A DNA stretch of 64,000 nt, taken from contig NZ_CH672414.1 of NCBI RefSeq assembly GCF_000152785.1, positions 1,986,639 through 2,050,638 of the forward strand, in the 5' to 3' direction. Made by a program: the position numbers and the translations under genes. Positions 1-9,002 of this stretch are shown in pieces (within the stretch, counting starts at the first letter, position 1; each line of letters begins with the position of its first letter). This stretch comes from Yoonia vestfoldensis SKA53 (GTDB lineage Bacteria > Pseudomonadota > Alphaproteobacteria > Rhodobacterales > Rhodobacteraceae). The notes beneath the pieces were generated by a model. That model ran no database searches and had not been told where the DNA came from. It was given only the letters and a program-made list of their open reading frames with translations.

Positions 1-966
1 CTGGTTGACGGCATCTGGCACGACGTCTGGTATGACACCAAGACATCAGGCGGCAAATTCGAACGTACAGAGGCATCGTTCCGCAACTGGATCACAGCAG
101 ACGGGTCTGCGGGTCCATCGGGGACAGACGGTTTCCCGGCGGAATCGGGGCGCTATCATCTATACGTCTCTTACGCCTGCCCCTGGGCGCATCGCGCGCT
201 GATCTTTCGCGCGCTGAAGGGGTTGGAGGATCACATCAGCATCTCGGCCGTGCATCCAGACATGCTGGGCGAAGGCTGGTCGTTTCAAAAGGACGACAAC
301 GGGGCCACCGGCGATACATTGTTTGGGTATGATTACGCCCGCGAGGTTTATTTGCGCGCCCTGCCCGACATGACAGGCCGCGTCACCGTGCCGATCCTTT
401 GGGACAAACAGCGCGAAACCATCGTTTCCAACGAATCGTCGGAAATCATCCGCATGTTCAATTCCGCCTTTGACGCGATCACCGGCAACAGTGACGATTA
501 TTGGCCATTGGCATTGCGCGATGCCATCGTGCCGGTGAACGACCGGATCTATGACACTGTCAATAATGGTGTTTACAAATCGGGTTTTGCCACGACGCAG
601 CAGGCATACGAGGATGCGGTTTATCCGCTGTTCGACAGTCTTGACTGGCTCGAAGACCGGCTGGGCAAGTCCCGCTATCTGATGGGCGACCGGCTAACCG
701 AGGCGGACTGGCGTCTGTGGACGACCCTGCTGCGGTTCGATCCGGTCTATCATTTGCATTTCAAATGCAATCGCAAACGGATCGCGGATTATCCGAACCT
801 GTCAGGTTTCCTACGCGATTTGCACCAGATTCCGGGCATCGCCAAGACGGTGAACATGGATCACATCGTGCGGCACTATCATTACAGCCACGATACGATC
901 AATCCGAACCGGATCATCCCGATCAACCCGGTCATCGATCTTTCGCAGCCGCACGGTCGGGCCTAA
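1..966 (+). CDS. Glutathionyl-hydroquinone reductase (GST family), 5' truncated by window
   Basis: Frame 1 is open from the first base to the TAA at 964-966, so the true start lies upstream and only a few N-terminal residues can be missing. The visible protein opens with LVDGIWHDVWYDT and carries the CPWAH motif near residue 60, which is the catalytic cysteine box of the Xi-class glutathione transferases (YqjG/ECM4/PcpF type). These enzymes reduce glutathionyl-hydroquinones with glutathione in the cytoplasm. The C-terminal all-helical half (LGKSRYLMGDRLTEADWRL) fits the family, as does the total length of about 320 residues. The 3' end overlaps the convergent receiver-like gene by 35 bp. The family is secure; the physiological substrate is unknown. 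Confidence 0.9.
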   Translation: MVDGIWHDVWYDTKTSGGKFERTEASFRNWITADGSAGPSGTDGFPAESGRYHLYVSYACPWAHRALIFRALKGLEDHISISAVHPDMLGEGWSFQKDDNGATGDTLFGYDYAREVYLRALPDMTGRVTVPILWDKQRETIVSNESSEIIRMFNSAFDAITGNSDDYWPLALRDAIVPVNDRIYDTVNNGVYKSGFATTQQAYEDAVYPLFDSLDWLEDRLGKSRYLMGDRLTEADWRLWTTLLRFDPVYHLHFKCNRKRIADYPNLSGFLRDLHQIPGIAKTVNMDHIVRHYHYSHDTINPNRIIPINPVIDLSQPHGRA

Positions 967-1321
967 GGCTACCGTAATAGTGGACGATCGCGGCCAAATC
1001 GTTCGGCGGGGTCGCGGTCTGGATAAAGGCGCGCGCATTCCCGCTATAGCCGAAAATAGAACCGTCAGAGAACACCGTGGTATCCGTGACGAACACCACG
1101 TTGGCCCATGGTTGCCGGAACTGCGCCATGTCGGCAACGGCAAGCGCGCTGCAACCGTCCAGCATGACGTCAAGCACGATCACGTCAAAAATGATCGTCT
1201 CCAGCGCCGCAAGCGCCGCCACGCTGGTGCGCGCCTGCGTGACCTGCGCATCAAGCATTTCCAGATGCCGCTGCCAGGTCGCAGCAAGCCCACCATTGCC
1301 ATGAATGATCAGAACATGCAT
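932..1321 (-). CDS. Stand-alone receiver-like domain protein, degenerate
   Basis: A 129-residue protein with the secondary-structure rhythm of a response-regulator receiver and nothing attached to it. A plausible phosphoacceptor Asp51 sits in FDVIVLDVML. The usual acidic pair after beta-1 is absent (it reads VLIIHGNGG), and the conserved Lys before Pro near the C-terminus is replaced (FIQTATPPNDL). It may therefore not be phosphorylated in the ordinary Mg-dependent way, or may act only as a docking module. There is no kinase nearby. The start is the ATG at 1321. The gene converges on the glutathionyl-hydroquinone reductase and overlaps its end. Calling it a receiver rests on fold-like pattern and the Asp, so the function is open. 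Confidence 0.65.
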   Translation of the reverse strand: MHVLIIHGNGGLAATWQRHLEMLDAQVTQARTSVAALAALETIIFDVIVLDVMLDGCSALAVADMAQFRQPWANVVFVTDTTVFSDGSIFGYSGNARAFIQTATPPNDLAAIVHYYGSLRPDRAAAKDR

Positions 1322-1503
1322 GTTATCGGGCCGATCCTTGCTGGCTTACCGGCGGGTCCAGATGACGGGGAGCCAGCCATCCCCGAGCTTGGAACCATCA
1401 TCCACGAACACACAATCATGGCAAAAGATTGTATCTTTCGTCTGATCTTGCGGATCACGCGATTATCCGCTTGAAAGGCGTTGATCATGACGGGCGGCAA
1501 AAA

Positions 1504-1878
1504 ATGACAACTTGGATAACGATTTGCGACACCTGCAAGCGCGAAGGCTGGGACTCGGGCACGATGGCCCAGACCGACGGCGAGGCACTGGCAGGACTGA
1601 TCGAGGCAGCGGCCTCGGGACTGGCCGGGGTGAAAACACGCCGCGTATCGTGCCTGATGGGCTGCAAATCTGGCTGCAACATCACCATTCAGGCGCCCGA
1701 TAAGCTGAATTATACGCTGGGTGACTTTACGCCGGATACGGATGCGGCGGCTGGCATCGTGGCCTATGCGCAGGCCCATGCCCAAAGCCCGACAGGTCAG
1801 GTTCCGTTTCGCGACTGGCCACAAAGCATCAAGGGTCATTTCGTGACACGCCATCCACCCTTGCCCGCCAGCGAATGA
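1504..1878 (+). CDS. DUF1636 family metal-binding protein
   Basis: A 124-residue protein starting MTTWITICDTC. Cysteines at 8 and 11 and a cluster at 50, 54 and 58 (CLMGCKSGC) look like a metal- or iron-sulfur-binding arrangement. This matches the DUF1636 (COG5469) family of predicted metal-binding proteins, frequently found beside cobalamin genes in alphaproteobacteria. Here it overlaps cobC by 4 bp (ATGA), so the two are translationally coupled and it probably serves the cobalamin pathway. Its molecular role is not established. I chose the ATG at 1504 because the protein begins on the conserved part; an in-frame TTG at 1429 would add 25 unconvincing residues. No cobalamin riboswitch is visible upstream. 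Confidence 0.8.
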   Translation: MTTWITICDTCKREGWDSGTMAQTDGEALAGLIEAAASGLAGVKTRRVSCLMGCKSGCNITIQAPDKLNYTLGDFTPDTDAAAGIVAYAQAHAQSPTGQVPFRDWPQSIKGHFVTRHPPLPASE

Positions 1879-2810
1879 CGGTTGCGCGCGATCATGGCGG
1901 CGGGCTTGATGCCGCCATCGCGCGCCATGGTGGCAGCCGTGCGACATGGCTTGATCTGTCCACGGGGATCAATCCCGTCCCTTACCCGCTGCCGCAATTT
2001 CCCGCCGATGCCTGGACAGCGCTGCCGGACAAGGCGGCTTTTGCACGCCTGCATAATCTCGCACGCGGCTTTTGGCGCGTACCACAGGACGCGACGATCC
2101 TTGCAGCAACAGGGGCCTCTGCCATTATCGCGGCCTTGCCACGCGTGTTTGCGCAGGGCGAGGTCTGTATCCCCGGCCCCACCTATAACGAACACGAAGC
2201 CGCTTTTCGCGCCGCAGGCTGGACCATCGGCACTGTGCCGCGTCACGCGCTGGTCGCTGTGCATCCCAACAATCCCGACGGGGCTATCTGGTCCGCGCCG
2301 GATTTCACCACGCAGGTCACCATCATCGATGAAAGCTTTTGCGACGTTTTGCCTGAAAGGTCGCTGGTCCATCTTGCCAGCCGCCCGAACACGGTGGTGC
2401 TGAAAAGCTTTGGCAAATTTTGGGGGCTGGCGGGCCTGCGCCTTGGCTTTGCCATCGGTGACCCTGCGGTCGTCGCGCGGTTGGCGGAGATCTTGGGCCC
2501 GTGGCAAGTCTCTGGCCCCGCGCTGAACATCGGGGCAGAAGCCTTGGCCGATCTACAATGGGCTGATACGACACGGGCAAGGCTGGTGCAGGATGCCCAC
2601 AGGCTCGACCAACTTGTGACTGCCAAAGGCGCCAAACTGCTGGGCGGCACCTCCCTGTTCCGGCTATACCGCGTTGATGACGCCGCAGCTTGGCAGGACA
2701 GGCTGGCGCAAGGCCATGTCTGGTCACGCATCTTTCCCTATGCGGGCGACTGGCTGCGCCTTGGCCTGCCTGCCCCCGACCGCTGGGCGCAGCTGGAGGC
2801 CGCATTATGA
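1875..2810 (+). CDS. cobC: Threonine-phosphate decarboxylase, cobalamin biosynthesis (CobC/CobD type)
   Basis: A 311-residue PLP fold-type I protein. It should decarboxylate L-threonine O-3-phosphate to (R)-1-amino-2-propanol phosphate, the linker joined to the corrin ring in the lower loop. Visible motifs are [13 protein letters not shown] near residue 28, HPNNPDG at 130-136, the PLP-pyridine Asp in TIIDESF (Asp152) and the Schiff-base lysine region [14 protein letters not shown] (Lys181). Length is slightly short for the family (about 330-360) but complete at both ends. It overlaps DUF1636 upstream and cobD downstream by ATGA junctions, giving a tight three-gene unit. The symbol follows alphaproteobacterial naming; the Salmonella enzyme for this step is called CobD. 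Confidence 0.92.
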   Translation: MTVARDHGGGLDAAIARHGGSRATWLDLSTGINPVPYPLPQFPADAWTALPDKAAFARLHNLARGFWRVPQDATILAATGASAIIAALPRVFAQGEVCIPGPTYNEHEAAFRAAGWTIGTVPRHALVAVHPNNPDGAIWSAPDFTTQVTIIDESFCDVLPERSLVHLASRPNTVVLKSFGKFWGLAGLRLGFAIGDPAVVARLAEILGPWQVSGPALNIGAEALADLQWADTTRARLVQDAHRLDQLVTAKGAKLLGGTSLFRLYRVDDAAAWQDRLAQGHVWSRIFPYAGDWLRLGLPAPDRWAQLEAAL

Positions 2811-3700
2811 CATTGTTTTTCGGCATGATCCTTGATGCGCTGTTCGGAGAGCCGAAATGGCTCTGGTCGCGCTACCCGCATCCGGCTGTCCTGATGGGGC
2901 GGCTGATCGGCTGGTGTGACCTGCGTTTTAACGCAGGCCCCGCGCGGCAAGGCAAAGGCATCGCCGTACTGACGGGGCTGGTCGTCGGCGCAGGGCTTTT
3001 TGGGCTGATCCTTGACGCGCTGCCGGGTACAATCATCGACATTCTGATCGTCGCCGTACTGCTGGCGCAAAAATCGCTGGCCGATCATGTACGCGCCGTA
3101 GGCAACGCCCTGCGGCTGTCACTGGGCGACGGCAAGCGCGCCGTGGCGATGATCGTAGGGCGCGATACCCAAGCCATGGACCGGCCCGCCGTCGCACGTT
3201 CCGCGATTGAAAGTGCCGCCGAAAACCTGTCCGACGGGGTGATCGCGCCCGCTTTCTGGTTCCTGATCGCGGGGCTGCCGGGGCTTTTGATCTACAAGAT
3301 CGTCAATACCGCCGACAGCATGATCGGCTACCGCACGCCGTGCCACGCCGAATTCGGCTGGGCCGCCGCCCGGTTCGACGATCTCATCAACCTGATCCCT
3401 GCGCGCCTGACAGCGGCGATGATCTGGGCCGTGACCAGCCGCCCTGACCCGCGCGGCATCTTGGCTGACGCGCCCTTGCACCGCTCGCCCAACGCAGGCT
3501 GGCCAGAGGCGGCGATGGCCCATGGCCTTGATATCGCGCTGAGCGGGCCGCGCAGCTATGACGGGCAATTGCGCGACTATCCTTTCGTGAACGGGGGCGG
3601 CGAACATGATCTGACGCCGGACGACATCGACCGCGCGGTGGGTGTCTTGTGGAAAACATGGGCGGTGATGCTGATTCTGGCATTGATCACCACAGCCTGA
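2807..3700 (+). CDS. cobD: Adenosylcobinamide-phosphate synthase (CobD/CbiB)
   Basis: A 297-residue integral membrane protein that attaches aminopropanol (phosphate) to adenosylcobyric acid, making adenosylcobinamide (phosphate). It opens [20 protein letters not shown], followed by [13 protein letters not shown], the family's hallmark start. The motifs [14 protein letters not shown] and [13 protein letters not shown] in the middle are strongly conserved in CbiB/CobD. Several hydrophobic segments are visible at 45-85, 155-170 and the C-terminus. The ATG at 2807 overlaps the cobC stop (ATGA), which fixes the start and shows coupling. Length is normal for the family. Confidence 0.95.
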   Translation: MTLFFGMILDALFGEPKWLWSRYPHPAVLMGRLIGWCDLRFNAGPARQGKGIAVLTGLVVGAGLFGLILDALPGTIIDILIVAVLLAQKSLADHVRAVGNALRLSLGDGKRAVAMIVGRDTQAMDRPAVARSAIESAAENLSDGVIAPAFWFLIAGLPGLLIYKIVNTADSMIGYRTPCHAEFGWAAARFDDLINLIPARLTAAMIWAVTSRPDPRGILADAPLHRSPNAGWPEAAMAHGLDIALSGPRSYDGQLRDYPFVNGGGEHDLTPDDIDRAVGVLWKTWAVMLILALITTA

Positions 3701-3787
3701 CCCGTTTCCGCCGATCCGGCAGCCGACATCTTGCACGCTTTGCCCGCCCTGTTAGGCTCGCGGCGAACCAGAACCGGAGCCCACATC

Positions 3788-4957
3788 ATGCGCCTTGCCC
3801 TTGCCGCCGCCCTGACCCTGCTGACTGGTGCCGCGACAGCTCAGACTTGCGGCGGCGATGTCGGCAGCTTCATCGCAGGCGTCAAGGCCGAGGCTGTGGC
3901 CACCGGCATCCCCGCCGCCACCGCGGATGCGTTTTTCGCTGGCGCGCAGATCGAACAATCCGTGCTGAACGCGGACCGGTCCCAAGGCGTATTCCAGCAA
4001 GATTTCATCCAGTTCTCGCGCAACCTGATCAGCCAGAACCGCATCGATAACGGCACACGCAACAGCCAAAGATTTGACAGCACGTTCCGCGCCATCGAAA
4101 ACCGCTTCGGCATCCCACGCGGCGTGCTGCTGGCGTTCTGGGCGTTCGAAACCGATTACGGCGCGGTGCAGGGCAATTTCAACACCCGTAACGCCCTGCT
4201 GACGCTGGCGCATGATTGCCGCAGGCCCGACCTGTTCCGCCCTCAATTGATCGCCGCGATCGAACTGTACCGGCGCGGCGGCATGGACCCTGCAACCACC
4301 TTGGGCGCTTGGGCCGGTGAAATCGGCCAGTTGCAAAAACTCCCGCGCGAGATCGTCGAAAAAGGCATGGATGGCGACGGTGACGGGCTGGTGGACCTGA
4401 AAAACTCGGCACCCGACGCGCTGACGACGGGCGCAAACGTGCTGTCCTCGCTCGGCTGGCGGCCCAATGAACCATGGATGCATGAAATCACCGTCCCTGC
4501 GAACCTCGACTGGTCGCAGACCGGCCTGACCAACAAACGGCCCGTCAGCGACTGGGCCGCGATGGGCGTGACCGCGCGCCAAGGCAGCCTTGGCCCCGCA
4601 AACCTGCCCGCCGCGATCCTGCTGCCGATGGGGCGCAACGGGCCGGCCTTCATGACCTACCCCAATTTCGACGTCTATTTCGAATGGAACCGCAGCTTTG
4701 TCTATGTGACCACCGCCGCTTATTTCGCAACCCGCCTCAGCGGCGCGCCGGTCTACAATGCGGGGAATCCGTCGCCCGCGCTGACAGGCGACCAGATGCG
4801 CCTGTTGCAAGAACGGCTGACCGCGCGAGGCTATGACGTGGGCGGGATCGACGGCATCCTCGGGGCGATGACCCGCAATGCGGTGCAGGCAGAACAGGCC
4901 CGCCTTGGCCTTCCGGCAGATGCCTGGCCGACGCTTGATCTGCTCAATCGCCTCTGA
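3788..4957 (+). CDS. Lytic murein transglycosylase (MltB/SltB type) with C-terminal peptidoglycan-binding domain
   Basis: A 389-residue exported enzyme. Residues 1-19 form a Sec signal peptide (MRLALAAALTLLTGAATAQ). The body matches the lytic transglycosylase family that cleaves the MurNAc-GlcNAc bond with 1,6-anhydro product formation; the catalytic glutamate should be Glu121 in FWAFETDYGAVQG. The C-terminal 60 residues (MRLLQERLTARGYDVGGIDG) are a PG_binding_1 domain. The ATG at 3788 was chosen because it starts exactly at the signal peptide; the longer frame adds 19 unlikely residues. A copy of the dispersed repeat follows directly, and smc converges from the other side. The exact paralogue name cannot be assigned. 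Confidence 0.92.
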   Translation: MRLALAAALTLLTGAATAQTCGGDVGSFIAGVKAEAVATGIPAATADAFFAGAQIEQSVLNADRSQGVFQQDFIQFSRNLISQNRIDNGTRNSQRFDSTFRAIENRFGIPRGVLLAFWAFETDYGAVQGNFNTRNALLTLAHDCRRPDLFRPQLIAAIELYRRGGMDPATTLGAWAGEIGQLQKLPREIVEKGMDGDGDGLVDLKNSAPDALTTGANVLSSLGWRPNEPWMHEITVPANLDWSQTGLTNKRPVSDWAAMGVTARQGSLGPANLPAAILLPMGRNGPAFMTYPNFDVYFEWNRSFVYVTTAAYFATRLSGAPVYNAGNPSPALTGDQMRLLQERLTARGYDVGGIDGILGAMTRNAVQAEQARLGLPADAWPTLDLLNRL

Positions 4958-4958
4958 T

Positions 4959-4991
4959 CATCTTCCGAGCCAAAATATCCCCGCCGGAGGC
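4959..4991 (+). repeat. Dispersed Roseobacter-type intergenic repeat, copy 1
   Basis: A 33-bp copy of a repeat that occurs at least five times between genes in this window; the core reads CATCTTCCGAGCCAAAATAT and then CCCCGCCGGAGG. It lies between the transglycosylase stop and the smc stop, where both genes converge. Unlike copy 2, there is no clear hairpin after the core here. Confidence 0.75.
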
Positions 4992-5001
4992 CTAAAAGTT
5001 C

Positions 5002-8000
5002 TTAAGCCACCATCGCCGCCGCACGCTTAAGATCGACCGACACCAGCTGAGACACCCCCTGTTCGCCCATCGTCACGCCAAACAGCCGGTCCATCCGGCT
5101 CATCGTGACAGCATGGTGGGTGATGATCAGGAACCGCGTGTCGGTGCGGCGGCACATCTCGTCCAGCAGGTCGCAAAACCGCGTGACATTGGCATCATCC
5201 AGCGGCGCATCAACCTCGTCCAGCACACAGATCGGCGCAGGATTGGCCAAAAACACCGCAAAGATCAACGCCAGCGCCGTCAGCGTCTGTTCACCCCCCG
5301 ACAGCAGCGACAGCGTGCTCAGCTTCTTGCCGGGCGGCTGGCACATAATCTCCAGCCCCGCCTCCAGCGGATCATCTGATTCGACCAGCACCAGCTTGGC
5401 CTCGCCCCCGCCGAACAGATGCGTGAACAGCAACCCGAAACTGTCGTTGACCTGCTCGAAGGCAGTCAACAGACGTTCGCGGCCTTCCTTGTTCAGGCTG
5501 GCGATACCGGTGCGCAGGGCGGCAATAGCGGCAAGCAAATCGGCCTTTTCGCGCACCAGCGCATCATGTTCGACCTGCACCCCCTTGGCATCTTCTTCCG
5601 CGCGCAGGTTGACCGCACCCAGCGCGTCGCGCTGCCGCTTGAGCGCATTGACCTCGGCCTCGACCGTGGCAACCGGCGGCATGTCGGCAACCGGCACGCC
5701 CAAAGCGTCCAGCAATTGCGCGGGTGTCACCTCCTGTGCCTCCATGATCCGCTCTGCGGCATAGGCAATGGTTTCGCGCGCGGCATCGGCGCGAGCCTCG
5801 GCACGGGCGCGGGCCTCGCGCGCCTCTGACGCCAGACGTTCGGCCTCGCGTTCGGCATGGCCCGCATCGCGCAGCAAAGTCTCGGCCTCGGCCAGCCTGT
5901 CGGCCGCGGCACGGCGGCGGGTTTCTGCGGTGGCGATCGCATCGGCAAGTTCGGCACGCTTGGCGGCAATCTCCTCGGGTGCTGCAGAGGCTTCGGCCAG
6001 TTCCGCCTCGGACGCGGCCTTGCGGTCTGCCAGCTCGGCGCTGCGCTTGGTTGCAGTTTCCAGCCGGTGTTTCCAGCCACTGATTTCCTTGGTGATCTCC
6101 TGCGCACGGCGCAGACGGGCGTCGCCTTCACGGCGCAATTCCTCGGATGCGGACCGGCGCGACATCATCGTGATGCGCGCGGCCTCGACCGTCATCTTGA
6201 CATCCTCGACCGAGGCACGCGCCGCGGCCAGATCGCCCAATGCGGCGGCGGCCTGTTCCGCCTCGGCCAGCGCCTTGCGCGCGCCCATCGCCTCTTCTTC
6301 AATCCGGCGCAGGGCAAGGCCAAGGCTTTCCAGCCGCCCTTGCGACAGGTTCCGGTCCGCCTCGGCGCGGCTGGCGGCACGGTTGGCATCGGCCACGGCG
6401 CGGTCGGCATCGCGGCGGGCCGCGCGGGCGGCCTGATCGACAACCGTGCAGTCTTGCAAGGCACGGGTCAGCGCATCATGCGCCGCCGCTGCCTGCTGTG
6501 CCTTGGCCGCCGCCGCATCCAGATCGCGCTGCAATTCCGCCAGCCGGTTGAGTTGTTGCAACCGCAGGGCCGCAGCCGAAGGGGCATCCTCGGCCCCCGA
6601 CCTAAACCCGTCCCAGCGCCACAGGTCACCTGCCAACGATACAAGCCGTTGGCCGGGCTGCAATTCGGCCTGCAAACGCGCACCATCGGCGGCATCGACC
6701 AGCCCGATCTGCGCGATCCGGCGGGCAAGCACCGCAGGCACAGTCACGACATCTGCCAAAGGCGCCACACCGGCAGGCAAGGCCTGTGCCTGCGCATAAT
6801 CGGGCAGGCTGGCCCAGCCTGTCGGCGCATCTGCCCCCACCGCAGGCGCGCGCAGATCGTCGGCCAAAGCCGCGCCCAGCGCCTTTTCATAGCCCTTTTG
6901 CACTGACAACAAGTCCAAAACCTGCCCGCCCTCGGCACGGTCACGATCCACCAGACGCGACAGCGCGGTCACCTCGGCACGTAGCGCATTCGCGCCGCCT
7001 TCGGCTTCGGAGCGCAGCGCGCGCGCCTCGCTTTCCTGCGTCTGGGTCGCGGCACGGGCGGCCTCGGCGGCAGCCAGCGCATCTTCGGCGGCATCGGCAG
7101 AGGCCAGCGCCGCAGCCTCGGCCAGACCGGCAGCGGCGAAATCCGCCTCGGCCCTGGCCAAGGCAGTCGCGGCGTCTTGTGATGCGGCCTTGGATTTGGC
7201 GGCCTCGGCCTCGTTCTTGGTCAGGGTCGCGCGATGATCGTCGATCAGGCGCTGCGTCGATTGATGGCGCGCGGCCAGACGGGCGACATCCTCGGTCAGT
7301 TGCGCCGATGCGGCCTCGGCCTCTTGCAAGACACCCGCGGCCTCGCGCGCGGCCCCCTGTGCGGCCTCGAGCCGAGCGTCATGGCCTTCGCCGGCCTTCG
7401 CGATCTCACGCGCTTCCCATTCCAGCCGGGCGATGGTTTCACCGGCGTCCTTGTTCAGCCCCGCCTCCCGGTCGATATCGCGGGTCAGCTGGTCGATGCG
7501 GGCGCGCAGCGTCGCGATCATGTCGCGCGCGCGGGCTTCTTGATCCTGCAAGGCATCGCGCTGGACCTGTAGGCGTTGCAGGACGGCAGCGGCAATCGCC
7601 TCTTCCTCGCGCAGGGGCGGCAAGGCATCCTCGGCACCCTGCCGCGCCTTGGTCGCATCGCGCGCAGCACGTTCGGCCTGTGCTGCGGCCGTCGTGCGGT
7701 CGCGCAACAGGTTGGTGGCCTCGAGCAAGGCATCATCCGCCTCTTGCCAGCGGCGGAACAACAACATGCCCTCCGCGCGGCGCAGACTTTCGCCGATCTC
7801 GCGGTACCGCGCCGCTTGCCTTGCCTGCCGCGCCAATTGTGCCAATTGCGCGGCCAGCTGGTCGATGACATCATCAACACGCGTCAGGTTGGTTTCCGCA
7901 CCTTTCAGTTTCAACTCGGCCTCGTGACGGCGCTGGTACAGACCGGAAATGCCTGCCGCTTCTTCCAGAATACGGCGGCGCGACTTGGGCTTGGCGTTGA

Positions 8001-8457
8001 TCAGTTCCGCGATCATGCCTTGGCGCACGAGCGCAGGCGAATGCGCTCCAGTGGACGCATCCGCAAACAGCATCTGCACATCCCGCGCGCGCACGTCCTT
8101 GGTACCGACCTTATACGCAGACCCTGCATCACGCGTGATCCGGCGCACGATTTCAAGCTGGTCAGCATCATTGAATGCGGCAGGCGCCAACCGTTCGGCA
8201 TTATCGATGATCAGCGACACTTCGGCGAAATTGCGCGCTGGCCGTGTGGCGGCACCGGCAAAGATCACATCCTCCATCCCACCGCCGCGCATGGCCGAAG
8301 CGCGATGTTCGCCCATCACCCAGCGCAAGGCTTCCAGCAGGTTGGACTTGCCACAGCCATTCGGCCCGACCACGCCGGTCAGACCATCCGCGATGATCAG
8401 ATCCGTCGGATCGACGAAGCTTTTGAAGCCATTCAATCGCAGTTTGCTAAAACGCAC
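5002..8457 (-). CDS. smc: Chromosome segregation ATPase SMC
   Basis: A 1151-residue SMC protein, full length for bacteria. The N-terminal half-ATPase has Walker A GPNGCGKS at 31-38. Long heptad-rich coiled coils rich in Ala, Glu and Arg run to about residue 500. A globular hinge follows (GYEKALGAALADDLRAPAV region, roughly 510-640). The returning coil leads to the C-terminal ATPase with signature LLSGGEQTLTALALIFA and Walker B PICVLDEVDAPLD. It forms a ring-shaped dimer with ScpA and ScpB, neither in this window, to condense and segregate chromosomes. The gene stands alone on the minus strand. Its high GC and coiled-coil composition create many long spurious frames on the opposite strand. The start MRFSKLRLNGFKSF is the family's typical N-terminus. 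Confidence 0.98.
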   Translation of the reverse strand: MRFSKLRLNGFKSFVDPTDLIIADGLTGVVGPNGCGKSNLLEALRWVMGEHRASAMRGGGMEDVIFAGAATRPARNFAEVSLIIDNAERLAPAAFNDADQLEIVRRITRDAGSAYKVGTKDVRARDVQMLFADASTGAHSPALVRQGMIAELINAKPKSRRRILEEAAGISGLYQRRHEAELKLKGAETNLTRVDDVIDQLAAQLAQLARQARQAARYREIGESLRRAEGMLLFRRWQEADDALLEATNLLRDRTTAAAQAERAARDATKARQGAEDALPPLREEEAIAAAVLQRLQVQRDALQDQEARARDMIATLRARIDQLTRDIDREAGLNKDAGETIARLEWEAREIAKAGEGHDARLEAAQGAAREAAGVLQEAEAASAQLTEDVARLAARHQSTQRLIDDHRATLTKNEAEAAKSKAASQDAATALARAEADFAAAGLAEAAALASADAAEDALAAAEAARAATQTQESEARALRSEAEGGANALRAEVTALSRLVDRDRAEGGQVLDLLSVQKGYEKALGAALADDLRAPAVGADAPTGWASLPDYAQAQALPAGVAPLADVVTVPAVLARRIAQIGLVDAADGARLQAELQPGQRLVSLAGDLWRWDGFRSGAEDAPSAAALRLQQLNRLAELQRDLDAAAAKAQQAAAAHDALTRALQDCTVVDQAARAARRDADRAVADANRAASRAEADRNLSQGRLESLGLALRRIEEEAMGARKALAEAEQAAAALGDLAAARASVEDVKMTVEAARITMMSRRSASEELRREGDARLRRAQEITKEISGWKHRLETATKRSAELADRKAASEAELAEASAAPEEIAAKRAELADAIATAETRRRAAADRLAEAETLLRDAGHAEREAERLASEAREARARAEARADAARETIAYAAERIMEAQEVTPAQLLDALGVPVADMPPVATVEAEVNALKRQRDALGAVNLRAEEDAKGVQVEHDALVREKADLLAAIAALRTGIASLNKEGRERLLTAFEQVNDSFGLLFTHLFGGGEAKLVLVESDDPLEAGLEIMCQPPGKKLSTLSLLSGGEQTLTALALIFAVFLANPAPICVLDEVDAPLDDANVTRFCDLLDEMCRRTDTRFLIITHHAVTMSRMDRLFGVTMGEQGVSQLVSVDLKRAAAMVA

Positions 8458-8580
8458 TGGTTCGCTGCCCTTGATTCTTTGCCTGACAAAGATGCTGACG
8501 CCTCAGGCGGGTCCGAGTCAACGAAACCAAGCTACATAAGGGCGTTTTCAGCCGTTTATCCACAAGATATTGCGAAACCC

Positions 8581-8625
8581 CATCTTCAGAGCCGAAATAT
8601 CCCCGCCGGAGGCCGCGCCAGTGGC
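8581..8625 (+). repeat. Dispersed Roseobacter-type intergenic repeat, copy 2
   Basis: Core CATCTTCAGAGCCGAAATAT plus CCCCGCCGGAGG, followed by a short palindrome GCGCCAGTGGCGC. This copy shows the full architecture (core then hairpin) and is the closest match to the element embedded in cobN. It lies in the 545-bp space between smc and the cobalamin riboswitch; the rest of the smc-proximal part (8458-8580) shows no gene and no convincing promoter. Confidence 0.75.
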
Positions 8626-8656
8626 GCTTCTGACACGGCCAGGGTCGGTTACGGGC

Positions 8657-8685
8657 TTGACCGCGTGCCGCCAATGCAGGCACAA
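8657..8685 (+). promoter_or_regulatory. Candidate promoter for the cobalamin-riboswitch transcript
   Basis: A good -35 (TTGACC, 8657-8662) is followed after 17 bp by a weak -10 (GCACAA, 8680-8685). Transcription would begin near 8692, just where the conserved riboswitch structure starts. The -10 is poor, so this is only a candidate. Confidence 0.35.
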
Positions 8686-8689
8686 CATG

Positions 8690-8885
8690 ACGGCACGGTT
8701 CCCCGCACGGCGCGCAGCGTCAGGGGATCAAATGGGAATGTGGACGCGCCGATCCTGTCAGGGAGGCGCCAAGCCACAGCCGCCCCCGCGACTGTATGCG
8801 GAGAGTGCCTTGTTAACATGCCACTGGGTCCGCCCGGGAAGGCAACAAGGTGCATCGACCCGCAAGCCAGGAGACCAGCCATGCA
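8690..8885 (+). ncRNA. Cobalamin (adenosylcobalamin) riboswitch
   Basis: About 195 nt upstream of hupE hold the conserved blocks of the cobalamin riboswitch in the right order: a GGGAA block near 8734, GCCGCCCCCGCGACTGTATG at 8779-8798, GCCACTGG at 8820-8827, CCGGGAAGGC around 8833-8842, and the B12 box AAGCCAGGAGACCAGCC at 8864-8880. This RNA binds adenosylcobalamin and usually represses when the vitamin is plentiful. A perfect hairpin (CCGGGG/CCCCGG, 8886-8901) and a second weaker stem around 8910-8925 follow before the hupE ribosome site and could be the expression platform. It should control hupE and, by read-through, cobW to cobO. Confidence 0.93.
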
Positions 8886-9002
8886 CCGGGGATCGCCCCG
8901 GCCAACAACAACGGACGGGGTGTTCCGTGGGGGTTTTGCACCGGCCGTATGGCACGTGCTTCCCATGAAATCCCCCCTTTAGTCGATCCAAAGGGGACGA
9001 AA

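Noticed and set aside
1322..1503. Possible second cobalamin riboswitch upstream of DUF1636-cobC-cobD
   Set aside because: None of the conserved blocks (GCCACTG, CAGGAGACC, GGGAAGG) is present; only weak hairpins are seen.
7576..8982. A 468-codon open frame on the plus strand opposite smc and into the riboswitch region
   Set aside because: It is antisense to the strongly supported smc gene, has low-complexity Arg/Gln-rich composition and no domain; it is a by-product of GC-rich codon bias.
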